Shown here piece by piece: positions 24,091 to 34,605 of a DNA stretch of 64,000 nucleotides. The position numbers and the translations under genes are program-made. Position 1 is the stretch's first letter. Every line of letters begins with the position of its first letter. The stretch comes from Larimichthys crocea (Eukaryota; Chordata; Actinopteri; Sciaenidae): NCBI RefSeq assembly GCF_000972845.2, contig NC_040011.1, positions 26,206,379-26,270,378 of the forward strand. Reading direction: 5' to 3'. Under the pieces are notes generated by a model. The model was not told the DNA's origin. It saw only the letters and a program-made list of their open reading frames with translations, and did no database searches.

Positions 24091-26167
24091 AGGAGGAATG
24101 GATACTGTATAAAAAACAAATTAAATTTATTGTCAGTGAGCATTTTACTGATATGCTCAGTTTCAACACTCTGCGACTTTTAATTGTTCATTAAAAAAAG
24201 CTTCTTTATTATATTTATTCAAAAAAACATAATTCAGATGACATTACATTTCTCTCAAAACATATCTACTGTTGCAAATTACATAAATTCATAAATTCTA
24301 TTAAACAGGGTTGCACTGGCTGATACCAAGTTGTGTATCCTGCTCAGAGTTTACATGATTACATCTGACAGCAACACAACAAAAAGAATAGAAACAGCAC
24401 CAGTAAAGTGTTCTTCAGACTGGAAGTTCAAATAGATGAAGTCAGAACCTTCTCATCTTGAATAGTTCCCATTAATGATTTATGTTTTCTCACTAACAAT
24501 ATGTTGATGATCAAAAGAACACCAAATGGATGTGATGTGATGTGAAACCTCTCATCTTTCAATCACATCCATCTCAGATCATCTTTTTTTGAATGCAAAG
24601 CAAAGCAAACTGGCAGGCTTAAAAAAGAAGGCTTAAATATTCCTCCTACTGTATATTTAATCAAATATACACTTTCTCCTGCAACCATATGCTGCTGCCA
24701 TATCCTTGTCTTGTAACTTTTGAGACAGGAAAGTTTGAAATGTCAATTTTTATGTTTCAGGCTACATAAACATGAATACTTGGCTTCTTCCTGGAGACAA
24801 CATTATGGTTTAAGTGATCTAACCATAATGAGGCGTCAGCTGTACAGACAAAACACAGGATGTTGACTTTGATTGTAAAAACAGGGAGTAGTCATTTGAA
24901 GTTGCTTTGTATTGATGCACATCACTCTGCAGGCACTGGGTACGTGATGAATCATACAGTGGATTCAGAATCTGTCCTTATGCTCACACTTGTGATATTT
25001 CCAAGTGCCTACTTCAGTGACATATTTCTCTTAATGGCAGATAGTGTACCTGTTAAGACTGTAAGTAAGTGGAGGATTTAAGGACACACAGTAGGACAAG
25101 CAGTAATGAAGTAAACTTGTTGCTAATGCAAATACACAGTCACAGGGGCAAATACAGTAAGTAATTAGGAACTACTAATTAACGGACAAAACACATTTGA
25201 AGGGCTGAAGGAGTAAAACGATAAAGCCAATCTGGAGAGAGACATCTAGAAGTTGTACTGTACAAAAAATAAAAAAAGGACTAAGACAAAAATAGGAAAT
25301 AAGTTTGGAAGATATATATACTCGTATGAAAAAAAACCTTGAATCAGTTCAATAAGGAAATGTTTTCAATTTTATTTTTTAAGAAGCAACCATCTGCTGA
25401 GGTCCTGTCAAAGCTGCTGAGTGTTCGGAGACAGATGTTTAAATGTTTCTGTCTCTGCAGAACACAAAATACAATGTTTGACCCCAAATTAAACATTGCT
25501 TTTTAACATTCGGAGGCACAATAAATGTTTTAGAAAGTTTCCCATCACATTTCTTTAACATTGGTAGATATTGACCAGTTTTACAGAAAATACTTCTTTC
25601 TTATTAATAACTGCATTTTTCTAAATCCCTAAATATCTTGTTTCATGACAATAACTATGTAATTATTATTGCGGTTTTCATAAAAATGTGCTATGAAATT
25701 ACAGGGCTGGTTCTTTGATCCTTGGCTCCACCTGTCTGAACCTCAAACGGCTCCAAATTATACAGTCACATACATATGGTTAATGTGTACAATAGGAAGA
25801 TGACTCATGATGACAATGTAAGCATATAACTGTATTCAGCGGGAATGCAACTTAATTCATGTTTCATGTTTTTATCTTTAAGCTAGTTAATTATTGCTTG
25901 CTAGCCAGGTTCAAGGTACATTACCACCAATAGAGGTTTTACCACTTCCATTCCTTTCAGATGCTCCACAACCCGTTTCATTTTATTCTTCAACCATTTT
26001 CCCTGAAATTCTAAACATACAATCAACATTATATTTTAAAATGTATCACAATTACGCAATACCCAATTTTTGAGTGTGTGTCTGTACAGTATATGATTAC
26101 AGAGGGTACCATAATAAAGTTGAGTCTGGATTACCTTTATTATGCATGTAGGACATTCATTTGGTCG
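24091..26167. other. No gene seen
   Basis: AT-rich, repeat-poor DNA. Only one open frame exceeds 70 codons (24860-25081), and it has no domain. Confidence 0.5.
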
Positions 26168-26244
26168 GGGGGATTTTTTTTTTTTGTGGGGTTTTGTTTT
26201 TTTTGTTTTGTTTTTTTTTTTTTTTTTTTTTTTTTTTGTTGTTT

Positions 26245-26288
<44 letters not shown>

Positions 26289-26340
26289 TATATATAGATA
26301 TGATATATATATATACTATATATATATATATATGCAAATA
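26168..26340. repeat. Compound low-complexity tract: T/G-rich then (TA)n
   Basis: A G/T run with poly-T stretches (26170-26250) passes directly into (AT)n (about 26250-26335). Open frames through this tract are artefacts of low complexity. Confidence 0.95.
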
Positions 26341-26397
26341 CTAGGCAAAAGAAGTGGCATCATCCAGATTATGCATTCTCATCATTCACTTCTACCC

Positions 26398-26482
26398 CTC
26401 CACACACACAACCCAAACACACCACACACACCCACACACCACACCCACACACACACACACCACACCCACACACACCACACGG
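26398..26482. repeat. Interrupted (CA)n / CCACAC microsatellite
   Basis: A degenerate ACACACCACACCC array lies just downstream of the T/AT tract. Confidence 0.9.
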
Positions 26483-26663
26483 AAAAAAACAGCTGTGCAA
26501 GTCTACCCCCACTTACATCACACAACACACAGACAGAGAAAGCAGTAATGCAAACTAAAACCATAATCATATGAATAAATTAACGTGTGACAAAAAAAAC
26601 AGTGACAGTAATACCAAATACCAACAGCACACGTGGCGCATATTTAGGGACAGCTGTTAAACA
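26483..26663. other. Spacer, no gene
   Basis: Short AT-rich spacer between the CA array and the hAT element; nothing recognised. Confidence 0.6.
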
Positions 26664-27117
26664 CGTTAACACAGTGGTTCTTAACCTGGGTTCGATCGAA
26701 CCCTAGGGGTTCGGTGAGTCGGTCTCAGGGAGCCTCCGCCCTGGAATTTTTTATACCATTTGTTACAACATATCTTTGTGAGCAATCGTTTTCGAGGATG
26801 CTGGACATAAAAACTAAGAAAAGGAACAGACTTTGCTGTGAAAATGACATGAGACTGGCACTTGCCAAGGTGAAGCCACGCATATCTGAACTGGTCTCTC
26901 AAAGGCATCAGCAGAAGTCACACTGAGGTAAGTTGTTGTGAGTTCATGCACTGTGTTGGTTTTGTTATTTGAACAAACTGCGTAATGCACGGTTCATTTT
27001 GTGCACCAGTAAAAAAAATCATATTTTATTTTTTACTAAAGAAGGGTTCGGTGAATGAGCATATGAAACTGGTGGGGTTCGGTACCTCCAACAAGGTTCA
27101 GAACCACTGCGTTAACA
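26664..27117 (+). mobile_element. Internally deleted hAT transposon with perfect 8-bp target-site duplication
   Basis: The element is 26672-27109 (438 bp). Its ends are CAGTGGTTCTTAACCT and, on the complement, CAGTGGTTCTGAACCTT, i.e. about 15 of 16 matching terminal bases in the CAGNGGTTCT style of hAT/Charlie transposons. It is flanked by identical 8-mers, CGTTAACA, at 26664-26671 and 27110-27117. Eight-base duplications are the hAT hallmark. A perfect 16-bp palindrome (GGGTTCGATCGAACCC, 26688-26703) and a further stem (CGAACCC/GGGTTCG, 26697-26713) lie next to the 5' end. Between the ends, only the last part of a transposase gene is left. The copy is non-autonomous. Confidence 0.92.
26744..26926 (+). 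pseudogene. hAT transposase C-terminal dimerisation domain remnant
   Basis: About 60 codons remain open to a TGA at 26924-26926. The motif TTYLCEQSFSRMLDIKTK, followed by KRNRLCCENDMRLALAKVKP and ending in RISELVSQRHQ, is the C-terminal hATC dimerisation region of hAT transposases. This is the type also found in domesticated ZBED5/SCAND3-like proteins. The BED zinc finger and the catalytic part are absent, so it cannot act as a transposase. Its upstream limit is where homology fades, not a real start. It sits between the terminal repeats of the host element, which supports origin by internal deletion of an autonomous copy. Confidence 0.85.
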
Positions 27118-27539
27118 GGAACAAAGGATTGCTTAAAACTCAGTGTTTGATTTTACTTTGCTGTATTCTGCGCCTCTGATTTCTGATGTAGGAGATGAGT
27201 GGGTCACCAGAGCAGATGTATGAGACCAAAACACTTGCTGCTACTTTCAACCTCCCACTGCATTTAATAGGTAGCATTTGGTTGCAGCATGTCATTAAAC
27301 ATCTGCTTCGATATTCACTTTGAAAGCTACCAGTCATGATTTGTTTTTAATTTAATATAGTCCATATTTGTTGTTTTTTTTTTCTTCTTTTGCTTTAATT
27401 ATGATGTCCCTTGGTTTAGTAAGTGGCTTTAGGAATAAAATATCTAACTGTGTCAGTTATTATGCAACACAAAAATGGGTAGGGGTCAGTCATCACTGGA
27501 AAATTGGACTCTTCTGTTTGAAGTGCTGGCCACTCTGAG
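27118..27539. other. No gene seen
   Basis: AT-rich spacer following the hAT insertion; nothing recognised. Confidence 0.55.
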
Positions 27540-27690
27540 GGATAGTGCTGCATGTGCAGAGATATGCTAATGAGGACATGCTTTGATTGGGCCACCCACG
27601 TCAGTGACTACGGCTGACAAAGGTGCACAAGGCTGCATCCGCCAGCCTCATTAAAGCCCTGTCCAATTATAGAATAGTAATTGATCGTCT
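27540..27690. promoter_or_regulatory. Possible conserved non-coding element
   Basis: Balanced composition, with motifs such as ATATGCTAATGAGG, TTTGATTGGGCC, GCCTCATTAAAG and TAGTAATTGATCG. There is no simple repeat and no long open frame. The texture resembles conserved enhancers of developmental genes; this is inference only. Confidence 0.3.
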
Positions 27691-28280
27691 GCTTTGTGTG
27701 TTTCTGCCCTCTCTCCTTGTCTCCAAAGTATGCTCGAGGTCAATTTAAAATGCATCAAAGCTGTAACATGGTTAAATCCCCACAGACAGTTGCTGGCCTT
27801 CCTTGGCTTTTTGTTAAGCTTATACAAGCACCTGCGTACTAAGTGTTGTCCCTGTTTTCCAGTTTATCACTGCCTCCACTTGCATCATCAACGTGAATCG
27901 TGATGCTCTGGGAATTGTAAGGGTGAAATATGAAGGGCTTCTACTTGACTGCATGTAATGTGGAGTGGGTGAAGCATTACAATTCAGTTTCAGGAAAATA
28001 AAGCTGGAGAAAACATTGTTTTTTTCCTGTGCCATAAATGAAAAATATGAATGAATCAGATAATACATGATGAATAAAGCCAGGATGGGCTATTAGTATG
28101 ATATAATGGGGGTGTATGTATATGTTATATATGTTCATCTTGTGTGTGTTAAAATCAAGGGACCTGTAGGAGTGACTCTGTCAGTCTATAACTATGCTGA
28201 AATCATACTTTAAGCAAACATTCCCCACTCCAACCACCCCTCCCAGTCTGTCAAACTGGGAGAAATGATTTGTTGTTTTC
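27691..28280. other. No gene seen
   Basis: Non-coding. A short TATATGTTATATATG stretch is present near 28117-28131. Confidence 0.5.
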
Positions 28281-29400
28281 TGTTAGATGAGACAGGGTGG
28301 CATGGAATCCTGAACTCTCCAGCGTAAATAGGGAGAAATAAACATCGAAGTGTGTCTGTCACAGCCACCGACTAGCATCAGGATGTGGAAACAACACCGG
28401 CACAAACACGACAATGCCTTCAGATCTCCATATTTAGATATGTGCAGTGTGTGTGTAAGCGCAGGAGGCAGCCACTTCCAACAGACTCTCAGAGCCCGGG
28501 CCCGCGTATTGACAGGGACAGAGACAAGTTCAACTGATTCTTGAGTCATTCAGTCGCAGAGGTCTAATTTATCTCTCAATTAGATCTCTTCTGCTGTATT
28601 GCCTTGGCCCGTCATGATTTGTATGCCAACCAAGATGGCTCCGCTGCTGCCCCATTATGAATACAGACGCTGCCTTGTGTGGTCTCATTATTAAATAAGT
28701 AAGGGGATGGAGGAGGCAGACAAACGTTTTTAAGCCTTGTCGGAAGAGACGCCATGGCCATTAGAGGCTGGGCATTAACAACAGCACAAAACAACACAAA
28801 CCAGAGGAGAGGAGGGGTGGGGGAGGCAGAGAGGGAGTGAGCTGGACAAGAAAGCAGAGCTGTAATTATGGAAATATTGCCACCTTGTTATTATATCCTG
28901 TATTGCATGAGGACTGGCTGGGAAAATAGCTCAATCAAAGACACAGCCAATAATACAGCCAGTTCATTTTGTTAAGGCCTTACCTATCTTCCTATTGTGT
29001 TTCAACAGCTTATTCTGCAGTATTTGTCATTGGGGATTATTGTAATTCATTGCTGCATCAAAACAAAAGAATGATAAATGGGAGTTAAAAATCATCTCTG
29101 GACTCCATAACAGCCCGGGCATCCTCAGTAGCAGGATTGAATGCATTAAATGCAATATGAATTGTCCCTTTATTGATGCCATTCATTACAATGATGAAAG
29201 CTCTTGGTAATTATCAATTTTGTTTAAGCACATCTGAGAGCTTTGTGTGGCACACTAATGGACGCCACCGGTGAAGCCAGTCATTCAGATTTGTGTCAAC
29301 GAGTCATTAAGCCGCCTTTGAGGGAAGTCAGCAATCTGATCCATCATGACAATAATGAGACGAAGATGAACTCATCAATTTCACTCTCCTAAGCACTGTG
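28281..29400. promoter_or_regulatory. Long repeat-poor block, candidate conserved non-coding cluster
   Basis: About 1.1 kb without simple repeats or recognisable transposons. Homeodomain-type motifs are dense: CTCTCAATTAGATC, TGTAATTATGG, TTGGTAATTATCAATTTTG, GCATTAAATGC and repeated CATTA. There is also an E-box/GC part at 28340-28540 (GCCCGGGCCCGCG). Open frames of 64-88 codons at 28283-28549 overlap on both strands. The texture is that of vertebrate developmental enhancers, but I cannot align it, so the function is unproven. Confidence 0.35.
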
Positions 29401-31117
29401 CATGGCTTATGGATAATAGTCACTGTCTATTCCTCTGCGACTCATTCTACTTGTCTTTCACCCTCTTTGTAACATCTTCACCTGTCCATGGGTATTTTCT
29501 GTCTCCTCGTAACCTCTTTCCTGGCTCCATTTTGGAAGTCCTACCTCATCATCCAAACCACTTTGTTTCTACAGCCCTTTCCATTTCTTGATTCTTTCTT
29601 TGCCCCTCCCTCACAGAGCAAGCAGATGGATACATCTCCAGCCAACATGGCACCAAAGTTTACCCCCTCTTTACAGTGGTGCACAAGTCATGTCGGACCT
29701 TATTCGTATTGTGTAATTACACAGAGTTCATTCATTATGCTTCACAAAAACAATGTATAAAAAGTAAAAACACTTGTAAGAAAACAAATGTGTGCCAATA
29801 AATATCTTTACTGTCAAAGTAATTTTTATTGAATAAATAAAAGGTTTGAAAACTTAACACTAACTGTCTCTCTCTCTGTCTCTCTCCTTTATAAGCGTAG
29901 TAAAACGAGTGAGGGCATGAAAATAGAGAAACGAGAGTGGTTTGACAAAGTTAATTTGTTTTTTTCTGTTCGTCTTTATCTCAAAGGATTTCCTGCATCT
30001 AAAATGAAATAAGCTGCATTAAGTTGCTTTGTTGTGATATGAAATTTCTTTGTATGGTCAATTGGTTCTTGATTCCACATACTCCACGCACTACCTGACC
30101 TCAGAGGCTACCTTAATGCGCGATTGTTCATTTAGCCTTCAAGAATATTGTATCCACCTGTGACCTCAGGCAGCTCCAGCAGATTCCATTTCCTCAATCT
30201 GCAGTTCATCATGAAGCTGGCTGATCATAACCAGCACTTAATGATTCATGAACAGAGAAACTAATGGAGTACTTTACACGTTGTAATCGAATGAGGCCAT
30301 TATGGCGAAACTGGCTGCTTACTGGGGACTTTGATCAAAGGAGGACTCGGGATATGATCATGAGATGCATCAGATGTGGAGAGATGGCTCCAAGTTACAT
30401 CAAACTTTTGGACTGAAGTCTGCATTAGCATGTCTTTGAAAGAGAGGGAGCATGCTGGTACACATTTACTCCCAGTACCCAAGGTCATAAACCTCATGAT
30501 TTTTTTCCATAAGCAGACTCTTCAACTTGCCAACAATAGATTTTCAATAGCAAGCAAAAAAAATTGCTAGATGGCCATGGTCACAATATTAAATACAATA
30601 AAAGACAGTCTGGATTTAGTTTCATAATACCTTGGTAATCCTTTTTGTCATGTTTTGCAGGGTCAACTGTTGCTATGGTTGAGGTATGGTTACTTTTAGA
30701 CAATTAAAACTACTATTTAGAAAGAAGGCTGAAGGGAAAGAAAAAGGTCAAAGATGTCTCACAATCCCCGACTCCAGTGTCAAAGTCAAAGATTTTGATC
30801 TCCTTCTCCCGGTATCCTTGCTTTTCTTTTCTTTTCCTTTTTTTGTGTTAACATACTGACATCATACCACTTCTACTTTGCATTGAACAGATGCAGATAA
30901 CAGGTCATTTCAATAGTGAATGCTGTCATTGTTGGGAAGGACAGGCATTATTATCACAATAGTCTGCTTGTAGAAAATGTGTCAGTGTAAATGTGAAGGT
31001 AGGTCATTTTATTGTATTGGGAATTACACTTATTGGCTTTATTGCCAAGAGCTGGAGAAAGTTGTTAGCACTCTGAGATGACACAAATATGAAGCTACAG
31101 CCAGCATGCAGTAGACT
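29401..31117. other. No gene seen
   Basis: Non-coding. Open frames (up to 90 codons, 29409-29760) are Ser/Pro/Phe-rich without a domain. A CTCT run lies near 29865-29890. Confidence 0.5.
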
Positions 31118-31480
31118 TATCTTAACATAAAGACTAGACAGAGCCAGACTAGCTGTTTCCTCTTTTTCCAAAGCAACAAAAACACATACCAGCGGCTCTA
31201 AATTTAACTAATTATAAACAGATATAACATGTTAGTTAGTGTCATCACAACAAAGCATGTGTCATGGGCTCCTTAACATGTGAGCTTTTGAGGTGCTTGT
31301 ACATGGCTTGTTTCTTTATGCTAAGCTACCAGCTGCTGGTTGTAGCCTCATATTTACCGTAGAGATCTAAGAGTGGTATTCATTTTACAAGTCTTTTAAC
31401 CACCAACTCTTGGCACAGGTGCATAAGCACATTTCTCAAACTGTTCTTCTTTTAAGAATTTCAAATGTCCAATGCTGTTT
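31118..31480. repeat. Teleost dispersed repeat (type D), rearranged copy
   Basis: The right part (about 31310-31480) reads TCTTTATGCTAAGCTACCAGCTGCTGGTTGTAGCCTCATATTTACCGTA and matches the copy at 49555-49610. The left part (about 31118-31250) contains CTTAACATAAAGAC, close to the reverse complement of TCTTTATGCTAAG, and CAGAGCCAGACTAGCTGTTTCC. The two halves therefore seem to lie in opposite orientations. It is non-coding and common in fish genomes by my recollection. Confidence 0.55.
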
Positions 31481-32312
31481 GTCTTCTCTGGTTAGGAAAA
31501 CAACACACGGATTGAACTCATCTGCATCTAAATATGAAATGCAAATAGTATTGTAAATATGCTCACATCTTCACTTGCATGTCATTTGGTTTCTCTAGTC
31601 TACCTGACTTGTGTCTTTAAAGTGTGGGAAGAACACAGGACATTTATCCCTCATTTATTTACTTTACAAAGACACACCCACACACAAAAATGGACAGTGA
31701 TTCACCTCTCTCTGTCTCAGTCTCACTGTCTCCTGCTCTGCTACATCTCTTAGCCTTGCACCCACTTCTTGGGTGCCAGCACTTGTTGGAAGGGAAGAAG
31801 TGTTGACAATTGTCTTCTCCTGCCTTGTCACCAAACAACTTTGTCACACTTCACTGCCAGCTTAATTCTCAGACATCCCTGTCAAGAAATGACATTTAAT
31901 TTCCACACCTCTTCTCTCTGCTATTCTTCCTTTCATGAATTTTATTTTCGAGCACACCCCCAGTGCATTGGCTGTCTGGCAGTATCGATATGTCTGACAG
32001 TATGGGAGTCTTTAACTCAAATGAACACTCCTACTATTCTTTGTCTTTCTTCCACTTCCAATGTATGATGACAAAGCTAAGTTGTCTTTAAAATACAATG
32101 TCACCTCTACGTTACATAGTTACAGTACATCATCTATCTATCCATTTACACAGCTGCATCAATTTTCTCTCTCGTTCTTTCTTGCTTGGTATTATTATAT
32201 CGAGTGAGCCAATCTGACATAAATCCTTTTGTCCTATTTGTTTGTACTAGTATACAAAAACGCTAACCTTTTCACTCAGAACAATTTTTCTACTGCACTA
32301 TAACAACATTTC
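31481..32312. other. No gene seen
   Basis: Non-coding. Open frames of 60-99 codons at 31559-32068 overlap and look random. Confidence 0.5.
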
Positions 32313-32338
32313 ACAGACAGACAGATAGACAGATAGAC

Positions 32339-32403
<65 letters not shown>

Positions 32404-32418
32404 CTTTTTTTTTTTTTA
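32313..32418. repeat. (GACA/GATA)n microsatellite with poly-T
   Basis: CAGACAGACAGATAGACAGATA grades into an uninterrupted (GATA)n array to about 32402, followed by a poly-T run to 32418. It is probably polymorphic in length. Confidence 0.97.
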
Positions 32419-32937
32419 CATTTTTCTATGTCTGTGTCTGAGGGATGCACACGTCCTCATCTCTTTCTTAGCCCAGTAAATTAAAATGCTGCTCCACTTC
32501 TTAGTTTTCATAAGATTAGAGAGAGTGCATGTCCGAGTGTACCGTTTTATCCTCCCCATTACATGTAGGATGAGAGCTTAACTTCCTAAGGGTTTCCATT
32601 TTAGCCAGGATCAATAGCCAAGTGTTTGCTGGCTGAAGTGACTTTGGTCAACAGTGCTCGGTCTTCGGAGTGAGCTGTGGTTTGACATTGCAGAAAATAG
32701 AGCTTAGAAGGACTGTGCCCCTTCTACCTCAACTCCATTTCCTTTTCACAGGTTTCAGGCTGTTATGATAGGTCCTTTTCATGGTTTTAAGTAGGTGACT
32801 GAAGGGAGTTGATCCAAATGACCAAAACAGCCTCTGGTTTGAGGCCTAGAATTTGAGATTATAGGTGATTACACTCATCCATCCCCTTTTCTGCAAAAAA
32901 AAAAGAGAAATCTGTTTAATCCTCCTCTTTGGTGCAG
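32419..32937. other. No gene seen
   Basis: Non-coding. It ends in a pyrimidine tract (TCCTCCTCTTTGGTGCAG) that could serve as the 3' splice site of the next feature. Confidence 0.5.
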
Positions 32938-33213
32938 CTTCGGAGGGCGCCCAGGGACGGCTGGCATCCATCACAGGCCTAAAAAAAGCACAGAACATAC
33001 GGAACCAGGAGGAGCCCTGGCCCTGGCTTGCAGGGAAGAAGGCCAGTTGGCCAGCGAACAAGAGGTGCTGGGTCTGATCGGGCAGAGGGAGACGCCACTT
33101 GGCCGCAGATCACAGCGGTCAGTGGGGACAACGCTGGCCCAGCGGCTTGCGTGTGGAGCTCTCATGGAAAATGGGAGGGGGGACTGGGAGTTCAGTGTTG
33201 ACCTTAGACTCTG
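32938..33213 (+). CDS. Candidate terminal coding exon, unknown gene (plus strand)
   Basis: A strong 3' splice site (CCTCCTCTTTGGTGCAG, ending 32937) precedes 91 open codons in the frame starting at 32939, closed by TGA at 33211-33213. The translation is mixed rather than repetitive. It includes PGGALALACREEGQLASEQE, then GLIGQRETPLGRRSQRSVG and TLAQRLACGALMENGRGDWE. GC content is well above that of the flanks. I do not recognise the protein. Caution: three other frames over the same bases are also open for 70-115 codons, as expected for stop-poor GC-rich DNA. An internal GT (AACAAGAGGTGCTG, about 33057-33070) could be a donor, making a shorter internal exon. A regulatory block is the alternative. 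Confidence 0.28.
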
Positions 33214-34215
33214 AACTGCAGCCACAACACAGCAGGACTCTCCTTCCGACTCTGTCCTCACCATCTCTGACAGCCTTGACTGACAGCTCTCAGAGCTGCA
33301 TGTATGCTGTACTCTCACTCTCCTACACTTTCTGATGGGTTTTCAGTGTCAATACACTGCTTTAGAGTGAGGGTCATTCACATTGTATTTGACACCTTTT
33401 TTATATGTAAGCGATGTTTTCCACAGCTTTTACAATCAAGCCTTGACCTGTTAGGGAGACTAACAGAGGGAATCTACCCACATCGCAAGTTTCTGAGTAC
33501 ATTGTTTCTTGTTTGAAATCAGTCCTTTGAATCCATGTGTGGATTTATGGAATGGGAGCCTGGTGAGCAGACTCCATTTAAAGTTTGAATTGATAGACCA
33601 TATTGATCACCTAGAGAGTTTTGTTCTCATTAAATGCTGATGCTCAGGTCAAGTTCACACAGAGCAACTGCCTTCAGAGTAATTCCATTTCAACAGGGTG
33701 CTGAGCTATTCACAAGGCATTTTGCGAGTTATGAGACACAAATAAAAAGTTTTTTTCTCTCAGCTTTGAACATTTAGCATTTCTATTCCTGTTTGTGATT
33801 CTATAGAAGTCGATCAGAAATAGAAATCACAAGCATATACATACAGTTGAGAGTCAGAGAATCATTGCAAGCTGTGCGGGGCTCTATGATGTCTTGTCTC
33901 ATCTCTTATTTGGGCTTGCATGTGAATTTATTATTATCATATTTTTCTCTTTTTTCTGTCACATAACTAACAGAATATGTCTGCCTTTTTATCAAATCAA
34001 TAAGAAATGATAAGTTAGTCCAGCAGTTTACAACCTTTTTGGCCTGTAACAACTTAAAAAGAAATGGTGTCTATTTACAGCCCATATCGAGGATCATTCT
34101 ACATGTATCTGAACATCATTCATTCATGTGTTTGTTTCCAAATTTTCAGATGCTTACTGTAAAATGAACTTTCCCCCCCCAACATGTAACAGTCCACTAA
34201 CAATGCATTTCATTG
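33214..34215. other. No gene seen
   Basis: AT-rich non-coding DNA; nothing recognised. Confidence 0.5.
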
Positions 34216-34303
34216 AATCGTATACACTATGCCATAGTGTATACGATTTATGCAATGTGAACATGACCATAGTGACTATGGTCATGTTCACATTGCATAA
34301 ATC
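34216..34303. repeat. Two interlocked perfect palindromes (16-bp and 29-bp arms)
   Basis: Arms 34216-34231 and 34233-34248 are exact reverse complements around a single C. Arms 34245-34273 and 34275-34303 are exact reverse complements around a single G. The two palindromes overlap by the four bases GATT (34245-34248). The cores, CACTATG and CATAGTG, are shared by both. Without mismatches in 90 of 90 arm bases, this is very recent or selected. It can extrude two adjacent cruciforms, or fold in RNA as two hairpins with single-base loops. Confidence 0.97.
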
Positions 34304-34409
34304 AGTGTTTCCTAGAATTTTCACACCAGATACGACCTCAGAAAATATTAGGCTCTCAAATACCTGTATTATAACAGAGGTTAAAATTCAGTAGCTCAGG
34401 CCAACCATG
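34304..34409. other. Spacer
   Basis: Short AT-rich spacer; nothing recognised. Confidence 0.6.
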
Positions 34410-34605
34410 GCTAAAGAAAGTTCTAAAGGAGTTCTTCTGCTTTCTCATCTCGCAAGTTCTCATGAATTGTGGCTAACCCTAGATCTGCAACTGGTTCTGC
34501 TGCTGTGATCCTCCTGTGATGCTCTACATAGAAAGTGTCATAAAATAACTTCTATTATGATTTGGCGCAATATAAATAAAACTGAATTGACATGAAATGA
34601 ATGTG
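34410..34605 (+). repeat. LINE/SINE-type 3' tail repeat, second copy
   Basis: It ends with AGAAAGTGTCATAAAATAACTTC, TATTATGATTTGGCGCAATATAAATAAAACTGAATTGACATG, the same order of motifs as at 6530-6600. The upstream part, TGGCTAACCCTAGATCTGC and GATCCTCCTGTGATGC, may belong to the same element. Confidence 0.55.

Noticed and set aside
26078..26574. 88- and 137-codon open frames of poly-Phe, Ile-Tyr and His-Thr
   Set aside because: Pure artefacts of the T/G, TA and CA low-complexity tract.
32313..32402. CRISPR-like array
   Set aside because: The regular repeats are a simple GATA microsatellite without spacers.
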